In this document: positions 31,393 to 41,427 of the stretch, piece by piece | Layout of the letters: each line of letters begins with the position of its first letter | How positions within the stretch are numbered: the first letter of the stretch is position 1 | Origin: Pectobacterium sp. PL152 | Lineage (GTDB): Bacteria; Pseudomonadota; Gammaproteobacteria; Enterobacterales; Enterobacteriaceae | Length of the DNA stretch: 64,000 nucleotides | Assembly: GCA_021907015.1 (NCBI GenBank) | Contig: CP091064.1 | Location: 4,154,001 to 4,218,000 of the forward strand | Reading direction: 5' to 3' | Notes under the pieces: generated by a model | Database searches by the model: none | What the model was told of the DNA's origin: nothing | Seen by the model: only the letters and a program-made list of their open reading frames with translations | Program-made: the position numbers and the translations under genes

Positions 31393-32940
31393 ATGACGGA
31401 ACCCCTACTGAACATCACCAATCTGGCAAAGAGCTTCTCCGGCGTGTGGGCGTTGAGCAACGCACAGCTGACCGTACAGCCGGGAGAGATTCATGCGCTA
31501 TTGGGCGAAAACGGCGCGGGTAAATCGACGCTATTAAAAGCGCTGGCTGGGGCGCAGCCGCAAACCAGCGGCGACATCTGGTTTGGCGGCGAGAAGCTGT
31601 TACCGCTCGAATCGCCGGTTGAGCGCCAAAAGCGGGGGATTATTACCATTTATCAGGAATTTAATCTGCTGCCCAATATGAGCGTAGCGGAGAACATGTT
31701 CCTGGGGCGCGAGCCGCAGCGCAGCGGCGTGTTCGTGGATGCGCTGGCGGTAAACCGCGAGGCGAAAGCGGTACTGGACTACCTGAAATTGAACATTGCG
31801 CCGACAACGCAGGTGGCGCGTTTGAGCGTGGCGCAGCAGCAAATGGTGGAAATCGCCAGAGCGCTGACGCTGAACGCCAAGCTGATTGTGATGGATGAAC
31901 CATCGGCGGCGCTGAGCGACAGTGAAGTCGACAGCCTGCACCGCGTGGTGCGCGAGCTTAAAGGACGCGGCGTGAGCGTGGTGTATGTCACGCACCGGCT
32001 GCATGAAGTCTTCCAACTGTGCGATCGGTTTACCGTGTTTCAGGATGGCCGCTACACCGGTTCCGGCGACGTCGCCAGCACGAATGTGCAGGAAATTATT
32101 CGCCTGATGGTCGGTCGCGACGTGGTGTTTAATCGCCGTCCGCCTTCAGAAACGCACCATCAGGATAAGCCGGTACGTCTGGCGGTGAAGGGCTTAAGCC
32201 GGGAAAAACCGCCGCTGGATGCACACGGCATCGCGCTAAAAGACATCAATTTCCAGGTGCATGCGGGCGAAGTGCTCGGTATCGCCGGACTGGTAGGCGC
32301 AGGCCGTACGGAAATTGCACGCTGTCTGTTTGGCGCCGACGCGTTCTCAACCGGTGAATTTGTACTGGATGGCACGCCTTACCATCCGTCTACGCCGCTG
32401 CATGCGCTGTCGCAAGGCATCGCACTGGTGCCGGAAGACCGTAAGAAAGAAGGCGCGGTGTTGGGGTTATCGATCAGGGAAAACATTTCACTTTCCAACC
32501 TCTCGTCGCTCATGCGCTGGCGCTGGTTTGTGAACACCCGCAAGGAAGACGATCTCATTGACGCCTACCGTCAGGCGCTGCACATCAAGATGGTGAACAG
32601 CGAGCAGGAAGTACGCAAACTGTCGGGCGGTAACCAGCAAAAGGTGATTCTTGCTCGCTGTATGGCGTTGAATCCCAAAGTATTGATTGTGGATGAGCCC
32701 ACGCGCGGCATTGATGTCGGCACCAAGTCCGAAGTGCATCAGGTGCTGTTCGATATGGCGAAACGGGGCGTCGCCGTGATTGTGATTTCCTCCGACCTGC
32801 CGGAAATCATGGCAATTTCCGACCGCATTATCACGCTCAGTGAAGGGCGGATTAGCGGGGAAATTCATGGCGATGACGCCACAGAAGAAAAACTGATGAC
32901 GATGATGGCCATTTGCCACGACGCATTACACGCAGCATAA
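31393..32940 (+). CDS. sugar ABC transporter ATP-binding protein (two ABC domains)
   Basis: The 515-aa protein has two fused ATPase domains, as in RbsA/MglA. Domain 1 has Walker A GENGAGKST (residues 38-46), the signature region LSVAQQQMVEIARAL and Walker B LIVMDEPSAALS. Domain 2 has the degenerate Walker A GLVGAGRTEI typical of the class, signature LSGGNQQKVILARCM and Walker B VLIVDEPTRGIDVG. It powers import through the adjacent permease. AGGAAGG precedes the ATG. The position between the binding protein and permease genes in the iol cluster points to inositol uptake. Confidence 0.9.
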   Translation: MTEPLLNITNLAKSFSGVWALSNAQLTVQPGEIHALLGENGAGKSTLLKALAGAQPQTSGDIWFGGEKLLPLESPVERQKRGIITIYQEFNLLPNMSVAENMFLGREPQRSGVFVDALAVNREAKAVLDYLKLNIAPTTQVARLSVAQQQMVEIARALTLNAKLIVMDEPSAALSDSEVDSLHRVVRELKGRGVSVVYVTHRLHEVFQLCDRFTVFQDGRYTGSGDVASTNVQEIIRLMVGRDVVFNRRPPSETHHQDKPVRLAVKGLSREKPPLDAHGIALKDINFQVHAGEVLGIAGLVGAGRTEIARCLFGADAFSTGEFVLDGTPYHPSTPLHALSQGIALVPEDRKKEGAVLGLSIRENISLSNLSSLMRWRWFVNTRKEDDLIDAYRQALHIKMVNSEQEVRKLSGGNQQKVILARCMALNPKVLIVDEPTRGIDVGTKSEVHQVLFDMAKRGVAVIVISSDLPEIMAISDRIITLSEGRISGEIHGDDATEEKLMTMMAICHDALHAA

Positions 32941-32952
32941 CGGAGGTGACGC

Positions 32953-33984
32953 ATGTCCCAGCAGCCGCTTTCTAAGAGCATTACGCCGTCCAATCCGCGT
33001 GGACGTTTTGACCCAATCGCCTTTTTTGAACGCTTTGGCGTATTTATTTTCATGATTCTGCTGCTGATTTTCTTTCAGTCGCAGAACAGCAATTTTCTGT
33101 CCGAGCGCAACATCACTAACATTCTGACCGAAGTCTCCATCTACGGCATCATGGCCGTAGGGATGACGTTCGTCATTCTGACTGCCGGGATCGACCTGTC
33201 CGTTGGCTCAATTCTGGCAGTGTGTGCCATCACCGCCGCCTCGGTAATTAAAGGCGACAACTTCACCACCGTCGATCCCGATGCCTGGTATGGCTTGAGC
33301 TGGCTGGTTGCGTTGGGCATCTGTCTGGCGATGGGCACCTTCATCGGCTTCCTGCATGGTTTGGGTGTCACCAAACTGCGTCTGCCGCCGTTCATCGTCA
33401 CGCTAGGCGGGATGACGATCTGGCGCGGGTTAACGCTGGTGATGAACGACGGCGCGCCGATTGCTGGCTTTGATCCCGGCTATCGCTGGTGGGGTCGGGG
33501 CGAGATTCTCGGTATTTCAGTGCCAATCTGGATCTTCGCGCTGGTCGCCTTGCTGGGCTATCTGGCGCTGCATAAAACCCGCTGGGGCCGCTTCGTGTAC
33601 GCCATCGGCGGCAACACCGAAGCGGCGCGTCTGGCTGGGGTGAATGTGCAGCGAGTGCTGGTCAGCGTTTACGTCGTGATTGGCTGTCTGGCCGGGCTGG
33701 CGGGCTTTATTCTCAGCGCCCGTCTCGGCAGTGCAGAAGCAGTCGCGGGGATCACCTTCGAGCTGCGCGTCATCGCCTCGGTGGTCATCGGCGGCACCTC
33801 GCTGATGGGCGGCTATGGCCGGATCAGCGGCACCATTATCGGCTCGATCATCATGGGGATCCTGATTAACGGACTGGTGTTGATGAACGTATCGGCTTAC
33901 TACCAACAGATTATCACTGGGTTAATTATCGTGCTGGCCGTGGCGTTCGACACCTATGCCAAGAGCCGTCGCGGCGCTATTTGA
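32953..33984 (+). CDS. sugar ABC transporter permease (RbsC-like)
   Basis: A 343-aa polytopic inner-membrane protein with about eight or more hydrophobic segments. Family blocks are MAVGMTFVILTAGIDLSVGS, FIVTLGGMTIWRGLTLVMND and the cytoplasmic coupling loop YAIGGNTEAARLAGVNVQRV. It starts 12 bases after the ATPase stop with GGAGGTGACGC before the ATG. It would form the homodimeric channel of the inositol importer. Confidence 0.9.
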   Translation: MSQQPLSKSITPSNPRGRFDPIAFFERFGVFIFMILLLIFFQSQNSNFLSERNITNILTEVSIYGIMAVGMTFVILTAGIDLSVGSILAVCAITAASVIKGDNFTTVDPDAWYGLSWLVALGICLAMGTFIGFLHGLGVTKLRLPPFIVTLGGMTIWRGLTLVMNDGAPIAGFDPGYRWWGRGEILGISVPIWIFALVALLGYLALHKTRWGRFVYAIGGNTEAARLAGVNVQRVLVSVYVVIGCLAGLAGFILSARLGSAEAVAGITFELRVIASVVIGGTSLMGGYGRISGTIIGSIIMGILINGLVLMNVSAYYQQIITGLIIVLAVAFDTYAKSRRGAI

Positions 33985-34024
33985 GCCGCACCCGTACCGA
34001 TTCTTTTTTTGCACCGAGGTGGAT

Positions 34025-35158
34025 ATGAAGGATGTACGCATTGGGTTAATCGGCACCGGCTATATCGGCCGTGCACATGCCATCGCTTACGCGCAGGCGC
34101 CGACGGTCTTCCCGCTGAAAGGAAACCTGGTGAAGGCGATGCTGGCAGAAGTGTCGCCGGAGCTGGCGGCCAAACGGGCGCAGGAGTTCGGTTTTCAGCG
34201 CTCAACGGGGGACTGGCGTGCGCTGGTGGCGGACCCGGACATCGACGTGGTGGATATCTGCGCGCCGAACTTTCTGCATAAGACGATGGCGATGGCGGCC
34301 ATCCAGCACGGTAAGCACGTTTACTCGGAAAAGCCGCTGGCGCTGAACGCGCGTGATGCCAGAGAAATGGTTGATGCCGCACAGCAGGCGGGCGTGAAAA
34401 CGTTGGTGGGTTTCAACTACATGAAGAACCCGACCTCGCAGTTGGCCAAAGAGATTATCGCCAGCGGCGAGATTGGCGAGGTGGTGCATTTTTACGGCAC
34501 GCACAACGAAGATTATCTGGCCGATCCGAACAAACCGGCGGACTGGCACTGTTTCAAAGAAACCGCCGGGTTGGGGGCGCTGGGGGATCTGGCCGCGCAT
34601 ATCGTCAACATGGCGCAGTATCTGGTGGGGGATATCGCCAGCGTCTGCGGCGATCTGCAAACCGTGATTGCGCAACGCCCGACGGCACCGGGTAGCAGCG
34701 ATTTAGTACAGGTCGAAAATGAAGATCAGGCGCATGCGATGGTGCGTTTCGCCAGCGGCGCGCGCGGCGTGATCGAAACCTCGCGCATCGCCTGCGGCCG
34801 TAAAATGGGGCTGACCTACGTGGTGACCGGTACAAAAGGCACCCTGAGCTACACGCAGGAACGCATGGCGGAACTGAAGCTCTATCGGCATGACGAACCG
34901 GAGAACCGGCAGGGATTCAAAACGCTGCTGACCGGACCGCAGCATCCTGACTATGCGGCCTTCTGCGCCAGCGCCGGACACGGTATTGGATTTAACGATC
35001 AGAAAACGGTGGAGGTGCGCGATCTGATCGACGGCATTGCGGCTGACGTCCCGATGTGGCCGGATTTCGAAGAGGGCTGGAAAGTCTCGCGAGTTCTGGA
35101 TGCGATCGTGCAGTCACACGAAACGGCACGCTGGGTGAATGTGGACGACGTGGGCTAA
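34025..35158 (+). CDS. Gfo/Idh/MocA-family oxidoreductase (second inositol-cluster dehydrogenase)
   Basis: A 377-aa NAD(P)-dependent dehydrogenase. It has GLIGTGYIGRAHAIAY at the N-terminus, YSEKPLAL with catalytic Lys (residue 103), GFNYMKNPTSQLAKEIIASG, and LGDLAAHIVNMAQYLVG with the conserved Asp and His. It differs clearly from IolG at 29.3 kb and matches the longer members often found in iol operons, which act on scyllo-inositol or related cyclitols. The exact substrate is not determinable. I chose ATG 34025, since the longer in-frame start overlaps the permease gene. Spacing to the permease is about 40 bases. Confidence 0.85.
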   Translation: MKDVRIGLIGTGYIGRAHAIAYAQAPTVFPLKGNLVKAMLAEVSPELAAKRAQEFGFQRSTGDWRALVADPDIDVVDICAPNFLHKTMAMAAIQHGKHVYSEKPLALNARDAREMVDAAQQAGVKTLVGFNYMKNPTSQLAKEIIASGEIGEVVHFYGTHNEDYLADPNKPADWHCFKETAGLGALGDLAAHIVNMAQYLVGDIASVCGDLQTVIAQRPTAPGSSDLVQVENEDQAHAMVRFASGARGVIETSRIACGRKMGLTYVVTGTKGTLSYTQERMAELKLYRHDEPENRQGFKTLLTGPQHPDYAAFCASAGHGIGFNDQKTVEVRDLIDGIAADVPMWPDFEEGWKVSRVLDAIVQSHETARWVNVDDVG

Positions 35159-35204
35159 TACGCCAGCTGATGTGATTTCTTCTTTTTTTACAGGATTGGC
35201 TGCT

Positions 35205-37109
35205 ATGAGTAAGGAAAAGACGTTTGATGTGATTTGCATGGGGCGCGTTGCTGTCGATTTGTACGGGCAGCAAATCGGCGCGCGTCTGGAAGATATGGGC
35301 AGCTTTGCCAAGTATCTGGGCGGGTCGTCCGGCAACGTGGCTTACGGCACGGCGCGACAGGGGCTGCGTTCTTCTATGCTGGCGCGGGTGGGCGACGAGC
35401 ATATGGGGCGCTTTCTGCGTGAAGAGCTGAATCAGGTTGGCTGCGACACCAGCCATTTAATTACCGATAAGGAACGTCTGACGGCGCTGGTGCTGTTGGG
35501 CATCAAAGATCGCGATACCTTTCCGCTGATTTTCTACCGCGATAACTGCGCCGATATGGCGATCTCACCGGAAGATTTCACCGAGGATTACATCGCGTCG
35601 TCACGCTGTCTGGCGATTACCGGCACGCATCTCTCTCATCCTAACACGCGCGAAGCGGTGCTGACGGCGCTGAAATATGCGCGGCGTAACGGGGTGAAGA
35701 CGGCGCTGGATATTGATTATCGCCCGGTGCTGTGGGGGCTGACGTCGCTGGGCGATGGCGAAACCCGTTTTGTTGAAGCGCAGGCGGTCACGGAGCAGTT
35801 ACAGCAGGTGCTGTCGCTGTTCGACGTGATTGTCGGCACCGAAGAGGAGTTCCACATTGCGGGCGGCAGCACGGATACCTTGCAGGCGCTGCGTACGGTA
35901 CGCCAGCACACGCAGGCGGAGCTGGTGTGCAAACGCGGGGCGCTGGGCTGCTCGGTGTTTAGCGACGCGATTCCTGACCATCTGGATAAAGGCATCACGA
36001 TCAAAGGTGTGCGCGTGGATGTGCTGAACGTGCTGGGGGCGGGCGATGCGTTTATGTCCGGTCTGCTGCGTGGCTACCTCAACGGTGAAGGCTGGGAGAA
36101 AGCCTGTGCATATGCCAATGCCTGCGGCGCGCTGGTGGTATCACGCCACGGCTGTGCGCCAGCGATGCCAAGCAAGATCGAGCTGGATAACTATCTGGCC
36201 CGCGCGGCAAGTGTCCCACGTCCCGATTTGGACGAAGAACTTAACCACCTGCACCGCGTTACGACGCGTCGTAAACAGTGGCACGAGCTATGCGTGATCG
36301 CGTTCGATCACCGCAGCCAGTTGGAAGACATGGCGCTGAACTGCGGCACGGAAATCAGCCGTATTCCGGCGTTGAAGAAGCTGATTCTGCGTGCCAGCTA
36401 TGACGCGGCACAACAGGCAGGGCTGGACGGCAAAGCGGGTCTGCTGTGCGACGGCACGTTCGGACAGGATGCGCTGAATGACATCACTGGAAAAGGCTGG
36501 TGGATCGGCCGGCCGATTGAGCTGCCGGGATCGCGCCCGTTAATGATGGAGCGTGGCAATATTGGCTCACAGCTGGTGAGCTGGCCGCTAGAACATGTCG
36601 TGAAATGTCTGGTGTTCTTCCACCCGGAAGACGCTCACGCGCTGCGGCGCGAGCAGGAAATGAAGGTGATGGAGGTCTATCAGGCCTGTCGTCAATCCGG
36701 CCATGAACTGCTGCTTGAGGTCATTCTGCCTGCGGGGATGCCGCATAGCGATGCGCTTTATCTGCGTGCCATTCAACGCTTCTACAACCTCGGCGTACGG
36801 CCGGACTGGTGGAAACTGCCTCCGCTGTCCTCCGAAGGCTGGGCACAGCTGACACCGCTGCTGGCGCAGCGCGATCCTTACTGTCGGGGCGTGGTGATTC
36901 TGGGGCTGGATGCGCCGCTGGAAACGTTACAGCAGGGATTCAGCGCCGCCGTCGGTTTCCCGATTGTGAAAGGCTTTGCCGTCGGTCGCACCCTGTTTGC
37001 CCAGCCAGCACAAAAATGGCTGCGTAACGAGATCGATGACGCCGAATTGATTGAGCAAGTTAAACATAACTACCTGCAACTGATTGCCGTCTGGCGTCAG
37101 CGCGGTTAA
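35205..37109 (+). CDS. iolC: bifunctional 5-dehydro-2-deoxygluconokinase / DUF2090 aldolase-like protein
   Basis: The 634-aa product fuses two steps of inositol catabolism. Residues 1 to about 330 are a PfkB-family kinase (FAKYLGGSSGNVAYGTARQG; ATP/anion-hole motif NVLGAGDAFMSGLLRGY with catalytic Asp near 280) that phosphorylates 5-dehydro-2-deoxy-gluconate. Residues from about 345 on are a DUF2090 domain (ELCVIAFDHRSQLEDMA, GLLCDGTFGQDALND, VVILGLDAPLETLQQGF) thought to supply the IolJ-type aldolase activity, consistent with no separate iolJ being present. ATG 35205 has AGGA upstream. The frame is intact. Confidence 0.9.
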   Translation: MSKEKTFDVICMGRVAVDLYGQQIGARLEDMGSFAKYLGGSSGNVAYGTARQGLRSSMLARVGDEHMGRFLREELNQVGCDTSHLITDKERLTALVLLGIKDRDTFPLIFYRDNCADMAISPEDFTEDYIASSRCLAITGTHLSHPNTREAVLTALKYARRNGVKTALDIDYRPVLWGLTSLGDGETRFVEAQAVTEQLQQVLSLFDVIVGTEEEFHIAGGSTDTLQALRTVRQHTQAELVCKRGALGCSVFSDAIPDHLDKGITIKGVRVDVLNVLGAGDAFMSGLLRGYLNGEGWEKACAYANACGALVVSRHGCAPAMPSKIELDNYLARAASVPRPDLDEELNHLHRVTTRRKQWHELCVIAFDHRSQLEDMALNCGTEISRIPALKKLILRASYDAAQQAGLDGKAGLLCDGTFGQDALNDITGKGWWIGRPIELPGSRPLMMERGNIGSQLVSWPLEHVVKCLVFFHPEDAHALRREQEMKVMEVYQACRQSGHELLLEVILPAGMPHSDALYLRAIQRFYNLGVRPDWWKLPPLSSEGWAQLTPLLAQRDPYCRGVVILGLDAPLETLQQGFSAAVGFPIVKGFAVGRTLFAQPAQKWLRNEIDDAELIEQVKHNYLQLIAVWRQRG

Positions 37110-37143
37110 CCCATTTCTATATGATCGAATAAAGGGACATAAC

Positions 37144-38034
37144 ATGACTGTTCAACTTGGTATTAATCCACTCACCTGGACCAATGACGATCTGCCTTCT
37201 CTGGGCGCGGACACCCCGCTGGAAACCTGTCTGAGCGAAGGGCGGCAGGCTGGTTTCGCCGGTTTTGAATTAGGGAATAAATTCCCGCGTCAGGCCAGCG
37301 TGCTGGGGCCGATCTTGCAAGCGCACGATCTGCGTTTAGTCTCCGGCTGGTATTCCGGCGAACTGCTCACCCGCTCAGTAGAAGAAGAGATTGAAGCGGT
37401 GCAGGGGCATCTGGCGTTATTGCGCGACCTCGGTGCGACGGTGCTGGTGTTTGCCGAAGTGACGGGCGCGATTCACGGCGACCAACAAAAACCGGTCCAT
37501 CTGCGCCCGCGTTTCCCCGAAGAACGCTGGCCGGAATATGGCAAAAAACTGACCGAGTTTGCGCGCTACACGCAAAGTCAGGGCGTGCAGATTGCCTATC
37601 ATCACCATATGGGAACGGTGATTGAAAGCGCGCAGGACGTGGATAATCTGATGGAACATACCGGGCCGGAAGTGGGGTTGCTGCTGGATACCGGACACTT
37701 TACATTCGCGGGTGCCGATCCGGTGGCGGTGGCGAAGCGCTGGATTAACCGCATCAATCATGTTCACTGCAAAGACATTCGTCCAGACGTGCTGAAAGAC
37801 GTGAAAAACCGCAAGACCAGTTTTCTGGACGCGGTACTGAGTGGCGTCTTTACCGTGCCGGGCGATGGCTGTGTCGATTATCCGGCAGTGTTCAGCATCC
37901 TGAAAGCCAATAATTACAGCGGGTGGCTGGTGGTCGAAGCGGAACAAGATCCGGCTGTCGCGCATCCGCTGACGTACGCGACGCTGGGCTACAATAACTT
38001 GCAGCGTTTCGCCCAGCAGGCGGAATTGATCTGA
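37144..38034 (+). CDS. iolE: inosose dehydratase
   Basis: The 296-aa enzyme removes water from scyllo-inosose to give the substrate of IolD. It is a TIM-barrel AP-endonuclease-family-2-like protein: LGINPLTWTNDDLP, GFELGNKFPR, QIAYHHHMGTVIES, LLLDTGHFTFAGADP, HVHCKDIRPDVL and GWLVVEAEQDP contribute the metal-binding Glu, Asp and His residues. The ATG at 37144 follows AAAGGGACAT. It lies 34 bases after iolC and before iolB in one transcription unit. Confidence 0.92.
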   Translation: MTVQLGINPLTWTNDDLPSLGADTPLETCLSEGRQAGFAGFELGNKFPRQASVLGPILQAHDLRLVSGWYSGELLTRSVEEEIEAVQGHLALLRDLGATVLVFAEVTGAIHGDQQKPVHLRPRFPEERWPEYGKKLTEFARYTQSQGVQIAYHHHMGTVIESAQDVDNLMEHTGPEVGLLLDTGHFTFAGADPVAVAKRWINRINHVHCKDIRPDVLKDVKNRKTSFLDAVLSGVFTVPGDGCVDYPAVFSILKANNYSGWLVVEAEQDPAVAHPLTYATLGYNNLQRFAQQAELI

Positions 38035-38121
38035 TTCGTGGTGATATCCCCCGTACCGTCAAGCTGCCAGCAGACCAACGTGCGGGGAGCTTGACGCAGG
38101 GGAGAGATAAGGAGGCAAAAG

Positions 38122-38958
38122 ATGTCCCGACTGTTATCACGCCATCGCGCCCCTGACGAACATGGTCGTACGCAGCACATCACGCCGGAAACGGCGGGCT
38201 GGCGATACGTGGGGTTCGAGGTATATCAACTGGCACCGGAACAGGTGCTATCACTACCTGCCAGCGATAACGAACGCTGTCTGGTGCTGGTGAGCGGCAA
38301 AGCGACGGTTGTCACGCCGGGTGAGCGCTTCGAGCAGATTGGCGACAGAATGAGCCCGTTTGAGCGCAGAAAACCGTATGCGGTTTATGTCACGGCGGGA
38401 GAGACGGTGACGGTAACGGCGCACACGGCGCTGGAACTGGCGGTTTGTGCCGCACCGGGGCTTGGCACACATCCGACCCGGCTGATTGCGCCGCAAGATA
38501 TCGACGCCGAGCAGCGTGGCGTCGGTAATAACCAGCGCTATGTGCATAATATTTTGCCGGAGGACAAAGCCGCGGATAGCCTGCTGGTGGTCGAAGTGTA
38601 CACCGATGAAGGCTGCACCAGCTCTTACCCTAGCCACAAGCACGATGTCGATAATCCGCCGCAGGAAACCTATCTGGAAGAAACCTACTACCATCGTTTG
38701 AATCCAGGGCAGGGGTTCTGCCTGCAACGCGTCTATACCGATGACCGTTCATTAGATGAATGCATGGCGGTATACGATAAGGACGTGGTGCAGGTGCCGC
38801 GTGGCTACCACCCGGTCGCCACTCTCGCAGGCTATGACAGCTATTACCTAAATGTGATGGCTGGCCCTACGCGCCAGTGGCGTTTCACCTGGGAAGCGGA
38901 TCACCAGTGGATCAACAGTCCCGAGTATGCGGATAAACACCGGCAGGGCAAAGCGTAG
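38122..38958 (+). CDS. iolB: 5-deoxy-glucuronate isomerase
   Basis: The 278-aa cupin-type enzyme converts 5-deoxy-glucuronate to 5-dehydro-2-deoxy-gluconate, the IolC substrate. Diagnostic are SSYPSHKHDVDNPPQETYLE with the metal-binding His residues and Glu, QRVYTDDRSLDECMAVYDKD, and QVPRGYHPVATLAGYDSYYL. AAGGAGG lies before the ATG. It is the last gene of the iol transcript, with a strong terminator immediately downstream. Confidence 0.92.
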   Translation: MSRLLSRHRAPDEHGRTQHITPETAGWRYVGFEVYQLAPEQVLSLPASDNERCLVLVSGKATVVTPGERFEQIGDRMSPFERRKPYAVYVTAGETVTVTAHTALELAVCAAPGLGTHPTRLIAPQDIDAEQRGVGNNQRYVHNILPEDKAADSLLVVEVYTDEGCTSSYPSHKHDVDNPPQETYLEETYYHRLNPGQGFCLQRVYTDDRSLDECMAVYDKDVVQVPRGYHPVATLAGYDSYYLNVMAGPTRQWRFTWEADHQWINSPEYADKHRQGKA

Positions 38959-38975
38959 CGTTGTTTATGATAATT

Positions 38976-39010
38976 AAAAACAGGAAGCGCGGTGTATGCT
39001 TCCTGTTTTT
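38976..39010. terminator. bidirectional Rho-independent terminator
   Basis: AAAAACAGGAAGC (38976-38988) and GCTTCCTGTTTTT (38998-39010) pair perfectly, giving a U tract on either strand. It separates iolB from the converging iron-transport operon. Confidence 0.9.
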
Positions 39011-39028
39011 ACAATAATGTAATCCGTC

Positions 39029-39709
39029 TCAGCTTCGTTCCCGCCATTGCAACGCGCCTTCTTTCAAATAGCCAATATGGCTGGCCATCAGCTCGGCTTC
39101 CTGTTCGCTGTGTGTGACGAGAAGCGCGGTTTGTCCGGCATCGCGCAGGATGTCGCGCACTTCCTGCCCCAGCCGTTTGCGGCTGTCGGGGTCGAGACTG
39201 GATAGCGGCTCGTCGAGCAGCAGCACAGCAGGCTGCGGGGCCAATGCCCGTGCGAGCGCGATTCGCTGCTGTTGTCCGCCGGACATCTCATGCGGGTAGC
39301 GTTGCGCCAGGGAGGCAAGATCGACCAGTTCAAGCATGGCGCGGACGCGTGATTGTTGTAGATCTTTCGGCTGTTTTCTCAGGCCAAAGGCAATATTCTG
39401 CGCGGCGGTCAGATGGGGAAACAGCGCATAGTCCTGAAATACCATCCCGACGTTGCGCTGTTCCGGCGGCAGATGCACGTCTGGGCCAGCCACGCAGCGT
39501 CCGCCGACGTGAATCGTTCCCTGAGTCAGGTGCTCAAAACCTGCAATCGCGCGTAAAGCCGTGGTTTTACCGCATCCTGATGCACCCAGCAAGCAGGCGA
39601 GTTCACCGGCGGCAACCTGCATGGAAAAACCGTTCAGCACGTGATGAAAATTATGCTTATGCCCGTAGGCGACGTGGACATTATTCAGAACGAGTGTAGC
39701 CTCAGACAC
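39029..39709 (-). CDS. Fe(III) ABC transporter ATP-binding protein (short FbpC-like)
   Basis: A 226-aa ATPase with Walker A GASGCGKTT, Q-loop VFQDYALFPHL, signature MSGGQQQRIALARAL, Walker B LLLDEPLSSLD and switch His LLVTHSEQEA. Most FbpC proteins are about 350 aa with a C-terminal regulatory domain; this one ends after the catalytic core, so it may lack feedback regulation. It lies just downstream of the permease gene on the same strand. Confidence 0.85.
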   Translation of the reverse strand: MSEATLVLNNVHVAYGHKHNFHHVLNGFSMQVAAGELACLLGASGCGKTTALRAIAGFEHLTQGTIHVGGRCVAGPDVHLPPEQRNVGMVFQDYALFPHLTAAQNIAFGLRKQPKDLQQSRVRAMLELVDLASLAQRYPHEMSGGQQQRIALARALAPQPAVLLLDEPLSSLDPDSRKRLGQEVRDILRDAGQTALLVTHSEQEAELMASHIGYLKEGALQWRERS

Positions 39710-39730
39710 CTTGACTCTTCCTCATGATTT

Positions 39731-41427
39731 TCATTTTTTCTCTACTGGCGTTTTTAACTGACTGCGTGCCAGCAGCACGACAGGGAGCGTACCCGCCAGT
39801 ACAATCAGCAGCGCGGCGATCGCGCCTTCTTCATAGGTGCCTCTGGCGGCTTCGGCATAGAGGACGGTTGCCAGTGTCTCGAAATTGACCGGCCGCAGCA
39901 GCAGCGTGGCGGGGAGTTCTTTCATCGCGTCGGCAAACACCAGCAGCGCGCTGGTCACCAGAGCCGGGCGCAGCAGGGGAAGGTGTACGCGGAAAAACGT
40001 GACGAATTCACTTTCGCCCAGCAGTCGTGACGCCTGCTCCATGACGGGAGGAATGCGCGTCAGTCCGGCATCAAGCGCACCAATTCCAATCGCCATAAAG
40101 CGAATGGCGCAGCAGATCACCAGCAGAATTCCAACGGAAAGCAGCGGCAATCCCTTGTAGCCTAGCAAGTCGGCGAGAAAATTATCCGTCGCCATGCCGG
40201 GCGTCAGCATGCCAATCGCCAGTACCGTACCGGGCACGGCATAGCCCAGCGAGGCGATTCTCAGTATCGTGCGGCGGCGTTCTGGTGAACGGTCGGTGAT
40301 GGCCGAATGGCGGGCATACCACGCAATAATCAGGCTAACGACGGTGACGACCAGCGTGACGCCAACGGCCAGCAGAAGCGAGTTATGTAACGACTGTATC
40401 AGCCCGGCGGAGATCGTCACGCTATCGCCCAGCCGTTTCGCGCTTTCCCATGCCAGAAAGAGAGCAGGGGCGATGAAGCCGAGCAGGATCGGTAATGCGG
40501 TCACGCAGGTTGCCAGCCAGGCGCGAACCCTTTCAACGGCGCGGGCATGATGCCGCGCATTTGTCGGCTGGTGCCATAACGCTGGTTTTTCCGGCCGTAA
40601 TATTCCAGCGTCAGCAGCAGGATGACCACCGTCAGCATGGTGCAGGCAATTTGTGCCGCCGCAGGTAAATCCGAACGGGTGACCCAGGTGGTGTAAACCG
40701 TCACGGTCAGCGTATTCACTCCAAGAAACTCGGAGGCACCAATATCATTCAGCGTTTCCAGCAAGGCCAGACTGGTGCCAACGGCCAGCGCAGGGCGCGC
40801 CATCGGCAGGGCAACATGCAAAAAGGTCCCCGTTGCGCTCAAGCCCAGCGTGCGGGCGGCTTCCAGCAAGTGTGCTGGCTGGCTGATAAACATCGCGCGC
40901 ATGGTCAGATAAACGTACGGATAGAGCACCAGACCGAGCAGCAGAATCGCGCCCGTCATGGAACGCAGGTCCGGCAGGCGGAACTGACGCGGGCTGTCGT
41001 AGCCCAGCACACTGCGGATCGCTTCCTGAATTGGCCCAATGGGATGCAGTAGATCGAGCCAGGCAAAAGCGACAATGTAGGTTGGCATCGCCAGCGGTAA
41101 CAGCAGTGCCCAGCTAACGAACTGCCTGCCGGGGAAATCAAACGCCGTCACCAGCCAGGCGCAGCCTGCGCCAATCACCATAACCAGCACGCCGACGCCG
41201 AGCAGGAGAATCACCGTATTGAGCGCGGCATCGGGCAGCACGTAGCGCATCAGGTGATCCCAATGGCCGACACCCGCGCCAGCGGCTAGCCAAAGCAGGG
41301 ATACCAGCGGGGCCAGTACGCCGAGCGCAATGATAACGGCAGCGATGCGAAGCGGAGAAAAAAAGAGGCGCGGCCGCCCGAAGGCGCCGCGCAGGGTTGA
41401 CGAACCGGTCTTATTGATCGAATCCAA
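39731..41427 (-). pseudogene. Fe(III) ABC transporter permease (FbpB-like), frame interrupted
   Basis: Read through one break near 40515-40530, this is a fused two-half permease of about 565 residues with two sets of membrane helices and two EAA-like loops (HLLEAARTLGLSATGTFLHV and VMEQASRLLGESEFVTFFRV). Both halves look complete. The second-half frame is open upstream of its GTG and reads RAWLATCVTALPILLGF in continuity with the first half, so one missing base is likelier than two separate genes. It overlaps the end of the binding-protein gene by 17 bases, indicating coupling. Confidence 0.82.

Noticed and set aside
40501-41427. FbpB considered as two separate permease genes with a GTGA overlap
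   Set aside because: The second-half frame stays open upstream of its GTG and is continuous in sense with the first half. Known FbpB proteins are fused two-half permeases, so one missing base explains it better.
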